A DNA stretch of 64,000 bases from a bacterium. GTDB lineage: Bacteria > Joyebacterota > Joyebacteria > Joyebacterales > Joyebacteraceae. The translations under genes were made by a program, and so were the position numbers. The notes under the pieces are model-generated. The model did no database searches. It had not been told where the DNA came from and saw nothing but the letters and a program-made list of their open reading frames with translations. Shown here piece after piece: positions 7,620 through 16,332 of the stretch. How positions within the stretch are numbered: position 1 is the stretch's first letter; each line of letters opens with the position of its first letter. The stretch covers positions 1-64,000 of the forward strand of contig JALGZK010000009.1 of NCBI GenBank assembly GCA_025774935.1, given 5' to 3'.

Positions 7620-9152
7620 GTGAGTCAAATGGAGCCAGATGCCGGTGCGAGGCTCGCTCTGTCGGACCTCGACATCGATTGCCACGTTGTCCGCCTGATC
7701 CCGCGGGAGATGGCGAGGCGCTTCTGCCTCGTTGCGATCGGCAGGGAAGAGGACACGCTCCTCGTCGCGATGAGCGATCCCTACGACGTCATCGCGACGG
7801 ACACGGTCACGGCGAACACGGGCTACGAGATCAAGCCGGCCGCCGCCGCCCCCGAGGAGATCCTCGCGATCATCGATCGGTACTACGGCGAGGAGATCGA
7901 CATCGAGGAGAGCATCCAGAGCATCCTCGACGTCGAGGTCGAGGGCGACGGACGGGCCGACGCGGACACCGAGCAGCTCTCGATCGAGCCGAACGACGCG
8001 CCGGTCATCAGGCTCGTCAACCTGATCATGCTCCAGGCGATCGAGGAAGGCGCGAGCGACATCCACATCGAGCCGCGCGAGAAGGGGCTGGCCGTGAGAA
8101 TCAGGGTCGACGGTCGACTCAGGGAGATCCTCCCGCCGCCGAAGCGGATGCAGTGGGCGATCGTCTCCAGGATCAAGATCCTCTCCGGTCTCAACATCGC
8201 TGAGCGGAGGCTTCCCCAGGACGGAAGCTGCAGGGTCCGGATCATGGCCAAGGTCGTCGACATGCGTGTCTCGGTCATCCCGACGATCTACGGCGAGAAG
8301 GTCGTCATGCGTCTCCTCGACAAGACGAACCTCATGACCGACTTCGCGGACCTCGGCTTCGACGACCGTTCCCTCTCGATCATCAAGAAGGCGATCGCGG
8401 AGCCGCACGGCATGGTGCTCCTCACGGGTCCCACCGGGAGCGGTAAGACGACGACGCTCTACTCGGCGCTGACGTACATCAACACGCCGGACAAGAACAT
8501 CATGACTGTCGAGGATCCGGTCGAGTACGAGTTGGCGGGGATCAACCAGGTGCGCGCGCGGCCGGAGATCGGGCTGGACTTCGCGGCGGCGCTCCGTTCC
8601 TTCCTGCGACAGGACCCGGACGTGATCCTCGTTGGCGAGATCCGCGACCTCGAGACCGCTTCGATCGGGATCAAGGCGGCCCAGACGGGACATCTCGTCT
8701 TCAGCACGCTGCACACGAACGACGCGACCTCGACGGTCGACCGGCTCCTCAACATGGGGGTCGAGCCGTACCTCCTCTGCGCCTCCCTGAACCTCGCCAT
8801 CGCGCAGCGCCTCGTTCGGAAGATTTGCGAGAACTGCCGCGAGCCGTACCAGCCGACACCCGGGCTGCTCGCTCGGTTCCGGGAGTGGCTGCCCGACGCT
8901 GGCGAAGTGACCTTCTATCACGGCAAGGGCTGCTCGGATTGCGGACAGACTGGTTACCGCGGGAGGATGGCGATCTACGAGATCTTCCCGATCACGCGCG
9001 CGGTGAAGGACTCGGTGCTCTCCGGGACGCTCGGAGCGGGGATCAGGGACCAGGCGATCGCCGATGGCATGAAGCCGCTTGCTCAGAACGGGATGGAGAA
9101 GGTCAGCGAAGGACTCACGACGATAGACGAAGTGCTCAGCGTCGCGGCGTAG
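7620..9152 (+). CDS. pilB: Type IV pilus extension ATPase PilB
   Basis: Hexameric cytoplasmic motor for pilus polymerisation. The N-terminal region (residues about 1-110) is an MshEN-like domain; the ATPase has Walker A 'GPTGSGKTTTLY', the Asp box 'DPVEYEL', Walker B 'DPDVILVGEIRDLETA' and the His box 'LHTNDATST'. The Zn-binding Cys tetrad 'CENC...CSDC' near the C-terminus separates PilB/GspE from PilT. At 510 residues it is somewhat short for PilB. The start GTG at 7620 has AAGGA seven bases upstream and lies downstream of the sigma-54 promoter; ATG 7548 lies inside that promoter. First gene of the pilus operon. Confidence 0.92.
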   Translation: MSQMEPDAGARLALSDLDIDCHVVRLIPREMARRFCLVAIGREEDTLLVAMSDPYDVIATDTVTANTGYEIKPAAAAPEEILAIIDRYYGEEIDIEESIQSILDVEVEGDGRADADTEQLSIEPNDAPVIRLVNLIMLQAIEEGASDIHIEPREKGLAVRIRVDGRLREILPPPKRMQWAIVSRIKILSGLNIAERRLPQDGSCRVRIMAKVVDMRVSVIPTIYGEKVVMRLLDKTNLMTDFADLGFDDRSLSIIKKAIAEPHGMVLLTGPTGSGKTTTLYSALTYINTPDKNIMTVEDPVEYELAGINQVRARPEIGLDFAAALRSFLRQDPDVILVGEIRDLETASIGIKAAQTGHLVFSTLHTNDATSTVDRLLNMGVEPYLLCASLNLAIAQRLVRKICENCREPYQPTPGLLARFREWLPDAGEVTFYHGKGCSDCGQTGYRGRMAIYEIFPITRAVKDSVLSGTLGAGIRDQAIADGMKPLAQNGMEKVSEGLTTIDEVLSVAA

Positions 9153-9187
9153 AACCGCCGGGGCGGGGCGGACGACTGGAGCGAACA

Positions 9188-10282
9188 ATGAAGCCGGAAA
9201 TGAAGAAGCTGTTGGACGAGATGGTCGAGCGGAGGGCGTCTGACCTCCACATCACGGCCGGCGTGCCGCCGCAGTACCGGATCGACGGCACGCTCGTCGC
9301 CGTCGACCACCCGCCGCTCGATCCGGCGACGAGCCGGGAGTACTCCTACGCGATCCTCGACGAGCGGAGGATCGCGAAGTTCGAGGCCGAGAAGGGTCTC
9401 GATACGTCGTTCAGTGTGGAGGGTTTGGGCAGGTTCCGGGTGAACGTCTTCCTGCAGCGCGGTAGCGTCTCCGCGGCGATCAGGCATCTGCCGTGGGACA
9501 TCCCGCAGATGGAGGAGCTCGGCGTGCCGCTCATCATGCGGGAGTTCTGTGAGAAGCTCTCGGGGCTCGTCCTCGTCAGCGGTCCCACGGGCTCGGGGAA
9601 GTCGACGACGCTCGCTTCGATGATCGACTACATCAACACGACTCACAACGTACACATCCTCTCGGTCGAGGACCCGATCGAGTATCTGCACACGCACAAG
9701 TTCTCGCTCGTGAACCAGCGAGAGATCGGCAGGGACGCGACGTCGTTCCCGCACGCCGTCCGCCAGGTCCTCCGGCAGGACCCCGACGTCATCTGCATCG
9801 GCGAGATCCGTGACCTCGAGACCGTCCGCACCGCACTGACGCTCGCGGAGACCGGACACCTCGTGCTCTCGACGGTTCACACGAGCGACGCGCCGCAGGC
9901 CATCAGCCGGATCATCGACATCTTCCCGCCGCACGAGCAGCAGGGTGTGCGAACGCAGATCTCGATGTGCCTCCAGGGCGTGCTCGTTCAGAAGCTTCTT
10001 CCGGAAGCGTGTGGAGTAGGCCGTTGTCTTGCTACAGAGCTGATGGTGGCGACCTCGGCCGTCCGGAACCTGGTCAGGGAGAACAACCTGCAGCAGCTCC
10101 GGTCGGCCATCGAGACCGGCGCAAAGGATGGCATGCACAGCCTGAACGCGTCGCTCCTCACACTCGTCGGCGACAACAGGATCACGGCCGAGCTGGCCAT
10201 CGCAGTCACGAACGACGTGAAGGGAATCCTTCGCGAGCTCGGGCGCAGCAGGCCCGACCTCGCGGTGGGACTGAGGAACTAG
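9188..10282 (+). CDS. pilT: Pilus retraction ATPase PilT
   Basis: 364 residues, typical of PilT. Drives pilus depolymerisation and twitching. It has Walker A 'GPTGSGKSTTLA', Asp box 'EDPIEYLH', Walker B 'DPDVICIGEIRDLET', His box 'LSTVHTSDA' and the PilT start 'LLDEMVERRASDLHITAGVPP'. It lacks the Cys tetrad of the extension ATPase. The start ATG at 9188 lies 35 bases after pilB, and pilC follows 34 bases later, so the three are cotranscribed. The usual PilT C-terminal AIRNLIRE motif is seen as 'AVRNLVREN'. Confidence 0.93.
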   Translation: MKPEMKKLLDEMVERRASDLHITAGVPPQYRIDGTLVAVDHPPLDPATSREYSYAILDERRIAKFEAEKGLDTSFSVEGLGRFRVNVFLQRGSVSAAIRHLPWDIPQMEELGVPLIMREFCEKLSGLVLVSGPTGSGKSTTLASMIDYINTTHNVHILSVEDPIEYLHTHKFSLVNQREIGRDATSFPHAVRQVLRQDPDVICIGEIRDLETVRTALTLAETGHLVLSTVHTSDAPQAISRIIDIFPPHEQQGVRTQISMCLQGVLVQKLLPEACGVGRCLATELMVATSAVRNLVRENNLQQLRSAIETGAKDGMHSLNASLLTLVGDNRITAELAIAVTNDVKGILRELGRSRPDLAVGLRN

Positions 10283-10316
10283 AGCGAACCGACCCGACAC
10301 CAAGAGGACATGGAAC

Positions 10317-11522
10317 ATGCCCGACTTCGTATACACGGCAAAGTCACCAAACGGCAAGACGGTCAACGGCACCCGGTACGCGGACAGCGAGGTCGGTCTC
10401 GTCTCGCTCCTCCGGAAGGAAAACCTGGTCGTCCTGTCCGTGACGCCGGCAGCGGCGGCGAGCAAGCCCTCAAGGGCCGCGCGAGGCAAGGTCAAGGTTC
10501 GGGATCTCGCGATCCTCTGCCGCCAGCTCGCGACGATGCTCGAAGCCGGACTGCCGGTCCTCGAGTCGCTCGATGGCATCGGCGACCAGATCGAGAACGA
10601 GACCCTGGGCCACATCCTCGCGCAGGTCACCGCCGACATCGAGGCAGGCTCGACGCTCTCGCAGGCCCTTGGGAAGCACGACGCGGTCTTCTCGATGCTC
10701 TTCGTCTCGATGGTGAGAGCGGGCGAGGAGTCCGGCGCCCTCCCGAAGGTCCTGGCGCGGCTGGCCGACTACCTCGAGGCGAGGGACGCCCTCGCGAGGA
10801 AGATCAGGTCAGCGTCAGCGTATCCCCTGTTCATCGCTGGCTTCTTCATCGTCGCCGTCGCGGGAATCATGCTCTTTCTCATCCCGCAGTTCGAGAGCAT
10901 CTTCGAGAGCTTCGCGCTCGATCTGCCGCAGCTCACGAAGGTGCTCATCGCGATCTCACGGTTCGTCGGCAGGAACCTCGTGTTCGAGCTCATCCTGATC
11001 GCGGGCGGTGGGTACGCCTTCTGGAAGTGGAAGGACACCGCCTCCGGCAAGCGGAAGCTCGACGAGATCCTCCTGAGGCTCCCGATGTTCGGGAAGCTGA
11101 TTCTCAAGGCCGCGGTCGCGCGGTTCTCGAGAACCCTCGGAACACTCCTCGAGAACGGCGTGACGGTCATCGCGGCTCTCGAGATCGTCGGAGAGACCTC
11201 AGGGAACGACATCATCAAGGAAGAGGTTCAGAAGGTGAGCGTCGGCGTGGTCAACGGATCCACGATCTCCGAGAAGCTCGCGGAGTCCCCGGTCTTTCCG
11301 AAGATGGTCGTGAGCATGGTCGCGGCCGGAGAGGGATCAGGGAACCTGCCTCAGATGCTCACAAAGGTGTCCGAGTTCTACACGCGCGAGGTCGACTCGG
11401 CGATCAGCGCGCTGACGTCGATGATCGAGCCCGCGTTGATCGTGGGGCTCGGCGCCATCGTGACGGTTGTTGTCCTTGCGATCTACCTGCCCATCTTCCA
11501 GATGGCGACAGGGATACAGTAG
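10317..11522 (+). CDS. pilC: Type IV pilus inner-membrane platform protein PilC
   Basis: 401 residues, the family length. Polytopic platform protein that couples the PilB/PilT motors to the growing pilus. Two GspF domains each begin with a cytoplasmic helical bundle ('LAILCRQLATMLEAGLPVLESL' and 'VARFSRTLGTLLENGVTVIAAL'), with membrane segments at about residues 170-195, 215-235 and 372-397. Spacing to pilT is 34 bases. Followed by the prepilin genes. Confidence 0.93.
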   Translation: MPDFVYTAKSPNGKTVNGTRYADSEVGLVSLLRKENLVVLSVTPAAAASKPSRAARGKVKVRDLAILCRQLATMLEAGLPVLESLDGIGDQIENETLGHILAQVTADIEAGSTLSQALGKHDAVFSMLFVSMVRAGEESGALPKVLARLADYLEARDALARKIRSASAYPLFIAGFFIVAVAGIMLFLIPQFESIFESFALDLPQLTKVLIAISRFVGRNLVFELILIAGGGYAFWKWKDTASGKRKLDEILLRLPMFGKLILKAAVARFSRTLGTLLENGVTVIAALEIVGETSGNDIIKEEVQKVSVGVVNGSTISEKLAESPVFPKMVVSMVAAGEGSGNLPQMLTKVSEFYTREVDSAISALTSMIEPALIVGLGAIVTVVVLAIYLPIFQMATGIQ

Positions 11523-11569
11523 ATCGCGGGTAAGGGGGAGATTTGAGCAAGAGAGGAGGTGGAAAAGAT

Positions 11570-11989
11570 ATGCGCGGGAACAAGGGTTTCACCCTCGTCG
11601 AGCTGATGATCGTAGTCATCATCGTCGGCATCCTTGCTGCTGTGGCCATCCCGATGTACCAGGGCGCGACTGAGCGCGCCAAGGCGTCGGAGGCCGTCGC
11701 GGCTCTCGGCACTATCCGTGGTGCGATGCGTGTGTACTACGCCGAGCACGGCACGTACGTCAACGCTAGCTTTACGGACGGCGCTCAGGTCACGAACGGC
11801 AGTGTTCTGGATGTGAGTGACAGCGATCTGATGGGCCGATACTTCAGCTCTGCATGCTACACGTTCAACGGCGCTCCTACGGCTGCCGCATTCAGCATTG
11901 AGTGCGACGGCGCTCTTAGCGCTGCTCCGAACGCGAGCGAGGTGGCGAGCATCGTCCGGACGATCAACCAGGACGGCGACATCTCGTAG
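11570..11989 (+). CDS. pilA: Type IV prepilin (candidate major pilin)
   Basis: 139 residues with a class III leader: MRGNKG is followed by FTLVELMIVVIIVGILAAVAIP, with cleavage after Gly6, N-methylated Phe and the invariant Glu5. The globular part has 'YYAEHGTYVNASFTDGAQVT' and two cysteines ('SACYTF', 'IECDG') likely to form the D-loop disulfide. ATG 11570 has AGGAGG ten bases upstream; a TTG at 11543 is an alternative. It is first of three tandem prepilins and is followed by a strong hairpin, consistent with higher expression than downstream genes. Four paralogs with the same layout lie in this window. Confidence 0.9.
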   Translation: MRGNKGFTLVELMIVVIIVGILAAVAIPMYQGATERAKASEAVAALGTIRGAMRVYYAEHGTYVNASFTDGAQVTNGSVLDVSDSDLMGRYFSSACYTFNGAPTAAAFSIECDGALSAAPNASEVASIVRTINQDGDIS

Positions 11990-12005
11990 CAACTATGTCC
12001 ACACG

Positions 12006-12035
12006 CGGGGGCGGCGCCTCCTGGCGCCGTCCCCG
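12006..12035 (+). terminator. Hairpin after the first pilin (terminator or attenuator)
   Basis: CGGGGGCGGCGCC (12006-12018) pairs with GGCGCCGTCCCCG (12023-12035), loop TCCT, one G-T pair. No T-run follows, so it may attenuate read-through or protect the pilin mRNA 3' end. Confidence 0.55.
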
Positions 12036-12168
12036 ACAGCCCGGAGGTGGGGCAGGCGGGATTGCTACGGTGGTGGTTCGGCGCTGGCCTGATGGCGCGC
12101 GACTTGTCGGAGACGCGCGGTTCCGTGAGAGGCGGCAGATGGTGGCAGGGACGAGGAAGCCTCGAAAG

Positions 12169-12666
12169 ATGGATGCGATTCCGGGAGAGAACACCAGAGG
12201 TTTCACCGTCGCCGAGCTCATGATTGTACTGATCGTGATCGGCCTTCTCGCTTCGGTCGCCATTCCGCTCTATCAGGTCGTGCCGGAGAAGTCGAAGGAG
12301 ACAGAGGCCATCGCGAAGCTCGTTCTCATCCGCGACGCGATGCTCGCATACCGCGAGGAGAACGCGACCTTCGGGCACCCGAGCTTCACGGACGGGGCGC
12401 CCGTTCCGGTTGAGGGGACTCCGGATGAGGAGGGCCCCACGTCGGCAGGAAGCCTCGGGCTCAGGCGTGAGGAGCTCCTGGGTCGGTACTACAGCCACGA
12501 GTGCTTCTCCTTCGAGGGGACGCCGGGCCAGGACGGGTTCGTGATCGTCTGCGACGGCTCCCGAAGCTCGGCTCCGTACGGGAGTGAAGTCGCGAGGCTC
12601 GTCTACACCATCGACGGCAACGGCAGCATCGACGGCGGGGTACGGGCGGGGCTCGGAAGGCGGTGA
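12169..12666 (+). CDS. Type IV prepilin-like protein (minor pilin)
   Basis: 165 residues. The leader MDAIPGENTRG precedes FTVAELMIVLIVIGLLASVAIP, with Glu5 retained. The globular domain aligns with the first pilin: 'FTDGAPVPVEG', 'LLGRYYSHECFSFEG', 'FVIVCDG' with the same two cysteines, but has an insertion ('GTPDEEGPTSAG') and a shorter conserved 'YREENATFGHPS' in place of 'YYAEHGTYVNAS'. It is more divergent than the other three paralogs. ATG 12169 follows GAGGAAG; ATG 12139 would give a 21-residue leader. A processed substrate of PilD, probably a minor pilin. Confidence 0.82.
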   Translation: MDAIPGENTRGFTVAELMIVLIVIGLLASVAIPLYQVVPEKSKETEAIAKLVLIRDAMLAYREENATFGHPSFTDGAPVPVEGTPDEEGPTSAGSLGLRREELLGRYYSHECFSFEGTPGQDGFVIVCDGSRSSAPYGSEVARLVYTIDGNGSIDGGVRAGLGRR

Positions 12667-12851
12667 GGGGGAACGGAGGCAAGCGAGGAGAGATTGCGAA
12701 CGCTGTTTCGTGGTCGGCAGGACTCACTGCCGGCACGCAGAGAACCGGGATTGACAACGGGCAGACCGAGACACCTTCCGCCGGTCGGGTTCGGCGGGCA
12801 GCTCCCGCGGGGAAGATGCGGAAGGTGGACCGAACACTGGAGGTGGGCCAG

Positions 12852-13286
12852 ATGACCCCGAGGAACAGGGGAGGCTTCACCCTCGTCGAACTCATGATCG
12901 TTGTGATCGTCGTCGGCGTGCTCGCCGCCGTCGCGATACCGATGTACCAGATCATGCCGCAGCGATCGAGGGGGACGGAAGCCGCAGCGGCGCTCGGGCT
13001 CGTTCGAAGCTCGATGCGCGTCTACTACGCGGAGCATGGGACCTTCGTGAACGCCAGCTTCACGGACGGAGCTCGGGTGACGACAGGGGGTCTCCTCGCG
13101 GTGAACGACTTCGACCTCCTGGGGAAGTACTTCAGCACAGAGTGCTACACGTTCGACGGCGCACCGACCGCGAACGCGTACACCATCGAGTGCGACGGTG
13201 CGAACAGCACGGCGCCGAGCGCGGCCGTTGTCGCCGGCATCGTGATGACGATCGACCAGGACGGCGAGATCACCAACAACTGGTAG
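12852..13286 (+). CDS. Type IV prepilin
   Basis: 144 residues. The leader MTPRNRGG precedes FTLVELMIVVIVVGVLAAVAIPMYQ. The C-terminal domain repeats the paralog pattern 'YYAEHGTFVNASFTDGARVT', 'DFDLLGKYFSTECYTFDG', 'IECDG', with the paired cysteines. GGAGGTG lies eight bases before ATG 12852. The gap of 185 bases after the previous pilin holds no other gene. Close to the first and fourth pilins in sequence, so either an alternative major subunit or a minor one. Confidence 0.88.
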   Translation: MTPRNRGGFTLVELMIVVIVVGVLAAVAIPMYQIMPQRSRGTEAAAALGLVRSSMRVYYAEHGTFVNASFTDGARVTTGGLLAVNDFDLLGKYFSTECYTFDGAPTANAYTIECDGANSTAPSAAVVAGIVMTIDQDGEITNNW

Positions 13287-13301
13287 ACGCCGCCTGTCGC
13301 G

Positions 13302-13320
13302 GCGCGGGCTCGACCCGCGC
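13302..13320 (+). terminator. Hairpin after the third pilin
   Basis: GCGCGGG (13302-13308) / CCCGCGC (13314-13320) with a five-base loop, no T-run; probably attenuates read-through into pilM. Confidence 0.4.
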
Positions 13321-13428
13321 ATCGGAGGGTGCGGAGTGGGACGACTGTTACCGGGTGCATCCCGAGGGAGTGACGCGAGGACCGACTCCGGGCCTCGTTC
13401 CCGAGGGATCAACTGGGGGAACAGCAGC

Positions 13429-14448
13429 TTGCTGAGCTCAGAGTCGAAGAGGCTCATAGGACTCGATCTCGGATCGCGTTCCGTGAAGCTCGTAGAGCTC
13501 TCGGGGACGCGGCCGGACTTCGAGCTCGAGAGCATCGCGTTCGCGTCCGTCGAAGGGGACGACCCGGTCGCCGGGTACACTCAGGCGATCCGTTCCGTCC
13601 TCGAGACGGGCGGCGTGTGCACGAGGCGAGTCGCGACGTCGGTCTGCGGTTCGCACGTCGCGGTGAGGAGCTTCAGATTCCCGAAGCTCTCGACCGCGGA
13701 GCTCGAGGGGGCGGTCTTCTACGAAGGCAGCCAGGTCATCGCGTTCGACATCGACGACGCCTACGTGGATCACACGGTTCTCACGGAGCTCTCAGAAGAC
13801 GAGGAGATGACCGAGGTCCTCTTCGTCGCCGTCAGGAAGGAGAACGTCGACGCCAGGACGAAGCTCGTCGAGGAGAGCGGGCTCGAGCCCAGGATCGTCG
13901 GGGTCGACGCTCTCGTCCTCCTGGAGGCCCTGCTCCTCGAAGAGGGGCTCCCGGAGACCGTCGCCGTCATCGACATAGGGTCGAGGAGCAGCAGCATCGG
14001 GGTGACGAAGCGGGGGGCCGCGCCCTTCGTGCGAGACATCGAGATCGCGGGCAGTTCGTTCACGGAGGCAATCGCATCCAGCCTCGGTATCTCCATGGCA
14101 GAAGCGGAGAGTGTGAAGCTGTCGGATTCGCGCCGCCTCCCGGCGATCGTCGGCGCCATCGAGGACGCCACGCGTCGGTTGGTCTCCGAGGTGCGGCGCT
14201 CCCTCGTCTACTACCAGACGAGGGAACACGGCAGCAACGTCGACGCCATCTTCATCTGCGGGGGATGCTCGCAGCTTCCGGGTCTGCCCGAGAGCATCTC
14301 GGATGCGACCGGGATCAGCGTCAAGCGGTGGAGCCCGCTGAGGCGCGTGAAGGTGAGCGACGAGAAGTTCGACCGGAACGCGGTGCGTGAGCTGGAGCCC
14401 GCCATGTCGCTGGCGGCCGCGCTGGCCATGCAGAGGGACGGCAACTGA
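13429..14448 (+). CDS. pilM: Type IV pilus assembly ATPase PilM
   Basis: Actin-like cytoplasmic protein that binds the PilN N-terminus. It has phosphate-1 'IGLDLGSRSVKLVEL', phosphate-2 'VAVIDIGSRSSSIGV' and adenosine motif 'IFICGGCSQLPGL'. TTG at 13429 is chosen as start (GGGGGA upstream, and the first strand begins nine residues later), giving 339 residues, close to the family's 350. The next gene starts two bases after its stop, so translational coupling to pilN is likely. Confidence 0.9.
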   Translation: MLSSESKRLIGLDLGSRSVKLVELSGTRPDFELESIAFASVEGDDPVAGYTQAIRSVLETGGVCTRRVATSVCGSHVAVRSFRFPKLSTAELEGAVFYEGSQVIAFDIDDAYVDHTVLTELSEDEEMTEVLFVAVRKENVDARTKLVEESGLEPRIVGVDALVLLEALLLEEGLPETVAVIDIGSRSSSIGVTKRGAAPFVRDIEIAGSSFTEAIASSLGISMAEAESVKLSDSRRLPAIVGAIEDATRRLVSEVRRSLVYYQTREHGSNVDAIFICGGCSQLPGLPESISDATGISVKRWSPLRRVKVSDEKFDRNAVRELEPAMSLAAALAMQRDGN

Positions 14449-14450
14449 CG

Positions 14451-15077
14451 ATGTACGACATCAATCTCATCAGGCACCGGCTGGTACCACAGAGGCACAA
14501 GAACGTCGTCTTCTCTCTCCTTGGGTTTTCGGCTCTCGCCTACGTGCTGACGATCCTCGCGGTGGTCGTGTTCTCGATCGGAGGGACGAAGACGATCGAC
14601 GTCTACGCGAGCGACGTCGCGACGCTCCGGAACAGCATCGACACAGTGTCCCCGGCCGCTCCGCCCAGCGCAGGACAGGTGCAGGCAATGGTCGAGGAGA
14701 TGAAGCCCAACCTCATCGACATCGGCGGACTCGTCGAGCAGAAAGAGGACTTCGTCCCGCTCTGGCGGGGCGTCGCTGCGGCGGTGCCCGACAGCGTGTG
14801 GCTGACCGGGGTGAGGGTGATGTCTCCGGGCAAGGCCGGGCAGAGCTCGTCCGGTCGCAGCAAGGCCAAGGCGAGGTTCCGGGGCATCGTCATCGAGGGC
14901 ATGACGGCGGCCGGTGTCGAGGGGGGCGGAGATCTCATCCGCAGGTTCGCGCGGAGGCTCGAGGGGCAGGCCGAGCTCAAGGACTACATCGCCCAGGCGA
15001 AGTTCGTCGAGACGGGCATACAGACCATCGGAGGGACCGACGTGATCGGCTTCGAGATCACGTGTCCCTATCGTTAG
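14451..15077 (+). CDS. pilN: Type IV pilus assembly protein PilN
   Basis: 208 residues. The N-terminal 'MYDINLIRHRLVPQR' is the PilN motif that sits in the PilM groove, followed by a membrane helix at about residues 21-44 and a periplasmic coiled-coil/ferredoxin-like domain. Part of the inner-membrane alignment complex with PilO and PilP. It starts two bases after pilM. Confidence 0.9.
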   Translation: MYDINLIRHRLVPQRHKNVVFSLLGFSALAYVLTILAVVVFSIGGTKTIDVYASDVATLRNSIDTVSPAAPPSAGQVQAMVEEMKPNLIDIGGLVEQKEDFVPLWRGVAAAVPDSVWLTGVRVMSPGKAGQSSSGRSKAKARFRGIVIEGMTAAGVEGGGDLIRRFARRLEGQAELKDYIAQAKFVETGIQTIGGTDVIGFEITCPYR

Positions 15078-15109
15078 CAGAGCGCAGGAGAGCGGGGAGC
15101 GGAGAGTCG

Positions 15110-15775
15110 ATGGGGTTCCTTCAGGCGATAGACGACGCTGTGCACCGCCGGAACGGTGAGACGGACGGACCGGTCGATGGAGACGGTTGCGTGCCCGTGA
15201 ACGCCGCGGCCTGGGGATCCCGCGAGCGGGTCGTGGACTGGTTTGCGCGCGCGCTCCATCCGCGAAGCAACGCAGGCGCCCGCAGATCGGCCTGGAGACT
15301 CGCCGCCGTGGCGATTGCCGTCTACGTTCTCGCGGTCTCTCTCTCGTACCTGTTCGTCCTGAAGCCGATCTGGGAGCGGAGGGACGCGCTCGTCGCCGAG
15401 AAGACGATGCTGCAGGACTACATCGTCCTCACCAGATCGAACGTCGTCGTCTCCAACTTCCGCGAGGGGCTCATGCAGGGCGACCAGCGCATGACCGTCA
15501 TCTCGGAGCTCGAGGAGCTGGCGCGTGAGACGGGCCTGGAGGTCGTGGGCGACGCCGGACTCCTTCGATCGAAGGAGGTCTCGGACCACATGACGGAGTA
15601 CCCGATCGAGCTCAGCGTGAGGGGCGACTACCACGAGGTCGGCGAGTTCATCGGTCTCGTGAACGGCTCAAGCCGCTGTCTGATCGTCAAGGAGATCGAT
15701 CTCAGCTCGCGCGCACCGCGGTCCAAGGGAAACGACGTGACCCTCCTCGTGGGGGCCGTCTCCTGGGAGAAGTAG
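15110..15775 (+). CDS. pilO: Type IV pilus assembly protein PilO
   Basis: 221 residues. A 60-residue cytoplasmic N-terminus, longer than usual, precedes one membrane helix ('LAAVAIAVYVLAVSLSYLFV', about 65-84), a coiled coil and a periplasmic ferredoxin-like fold ('YPIELSVRGDYHEVGEFIGLVNG', the PilO signature). Partner of PilN. The start ATG 15110 follows GGAGAG; longer upstream frame is shadow over pilN. Confidence 0.88.
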   Translation: MGFLQAIDDAVHRRNGETDGPVDGDGCVPVNAAAWGSRERVVDWFARALHPRSNAGARRSAWRLAAVAIAVYVLAVSLSYLFVLKPIWERRDALVAEKTMLQDYIVLTRSNVVVSNFREGLMQGDQRMTVISELEELARETGLEVVGDAGLLRSKEVSDHMTEYPIELSVRGDYHEVGEFIGLVNGSSRCLIVKEIDLSSRAPRSKGNDVTLLVGAVSWEK

Positions 15776-15820
15776 ACGCGGGGAGCGGACGGACCGACTC
15801 GCGCCATCGACAGGTGGACC

Positions 15821-16321
15821 ATGAAGAAGGCACCAGGAAACAAGAAGAGACTCGTGCTCGTCATCGCTGCCGCCGTGCTGGTCATGGTGCTCGGACTCAA
15901 GTTCCTGGCGCCCGGCGGAGGCGGCGGAGGGAGCGCCGAAGCAGCAGGCGCGACTGGCGGGGTGGAGGCCGCCGGCGTCCTGGATTCACGGCCGCAGTAC
16001 CTCATCACGATCGCCAGGATTGCTCGGGCCTGCCGGCCGACGGAGTACGAGCACGCTGACCTCAGGGACCCGACCGTCCCCCTCGTCGCGGAGCCGACGC
16101 GCCGCAGCAGCACGCCTTCGGCCCCGCGCGAGGTGGAGATCGTCCTGCCCGAGATGTCGTTCGAGGGAATCGTGTGGGACGACGCCAACCCGGTGGCACT
16201 GATCGACGGCAACGCGTACCGCAGAGGTGACGAGGTGAAGGGCGCGCGGGTCGTCGAAGTGGGTAGAGAGAGTGTAACCCTTTCGTACAGGTCAAGGCAG
16301 TTCGTCCTGACCGTCAAGTAA
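15821..16321 (+). CDS. pilP: PilP-like pilus assembly protein
   Basis: 166 residues. An N-terminal membrane anchor ('RLVLVIAAAVLVMVLGLKFLA', about 10-30) is followed by a Gly/Ala linker and, from about residue 105, a small beta domain 'FEGIVWDDANPVALIDGNAYRRGDEV' typical of PilP/GspC homology-region domains. It has no lipobox, unlike classical PilP lipoproteins. Its position between pilO and the secretin supports the role of linking the inner complex to PilQ. Confidence 0.78.
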   Translation: MKKAPGNKKRLVLVIAAAVLVMVLGLKFLAPGGGGGGSAEAAGATGGVEAAGVLDSRPQYLITIARIARACRPTEYEHADLRDPTVPLVAEPTRRSSTPSAPREVEIVLPEMSFEGIVWDDANPVALIDGNAYRRGDEVKGARVVEVGRESVTLSYRSRQFVLTVK

Positions 16322-16332
16322 GGAGGTTCGTG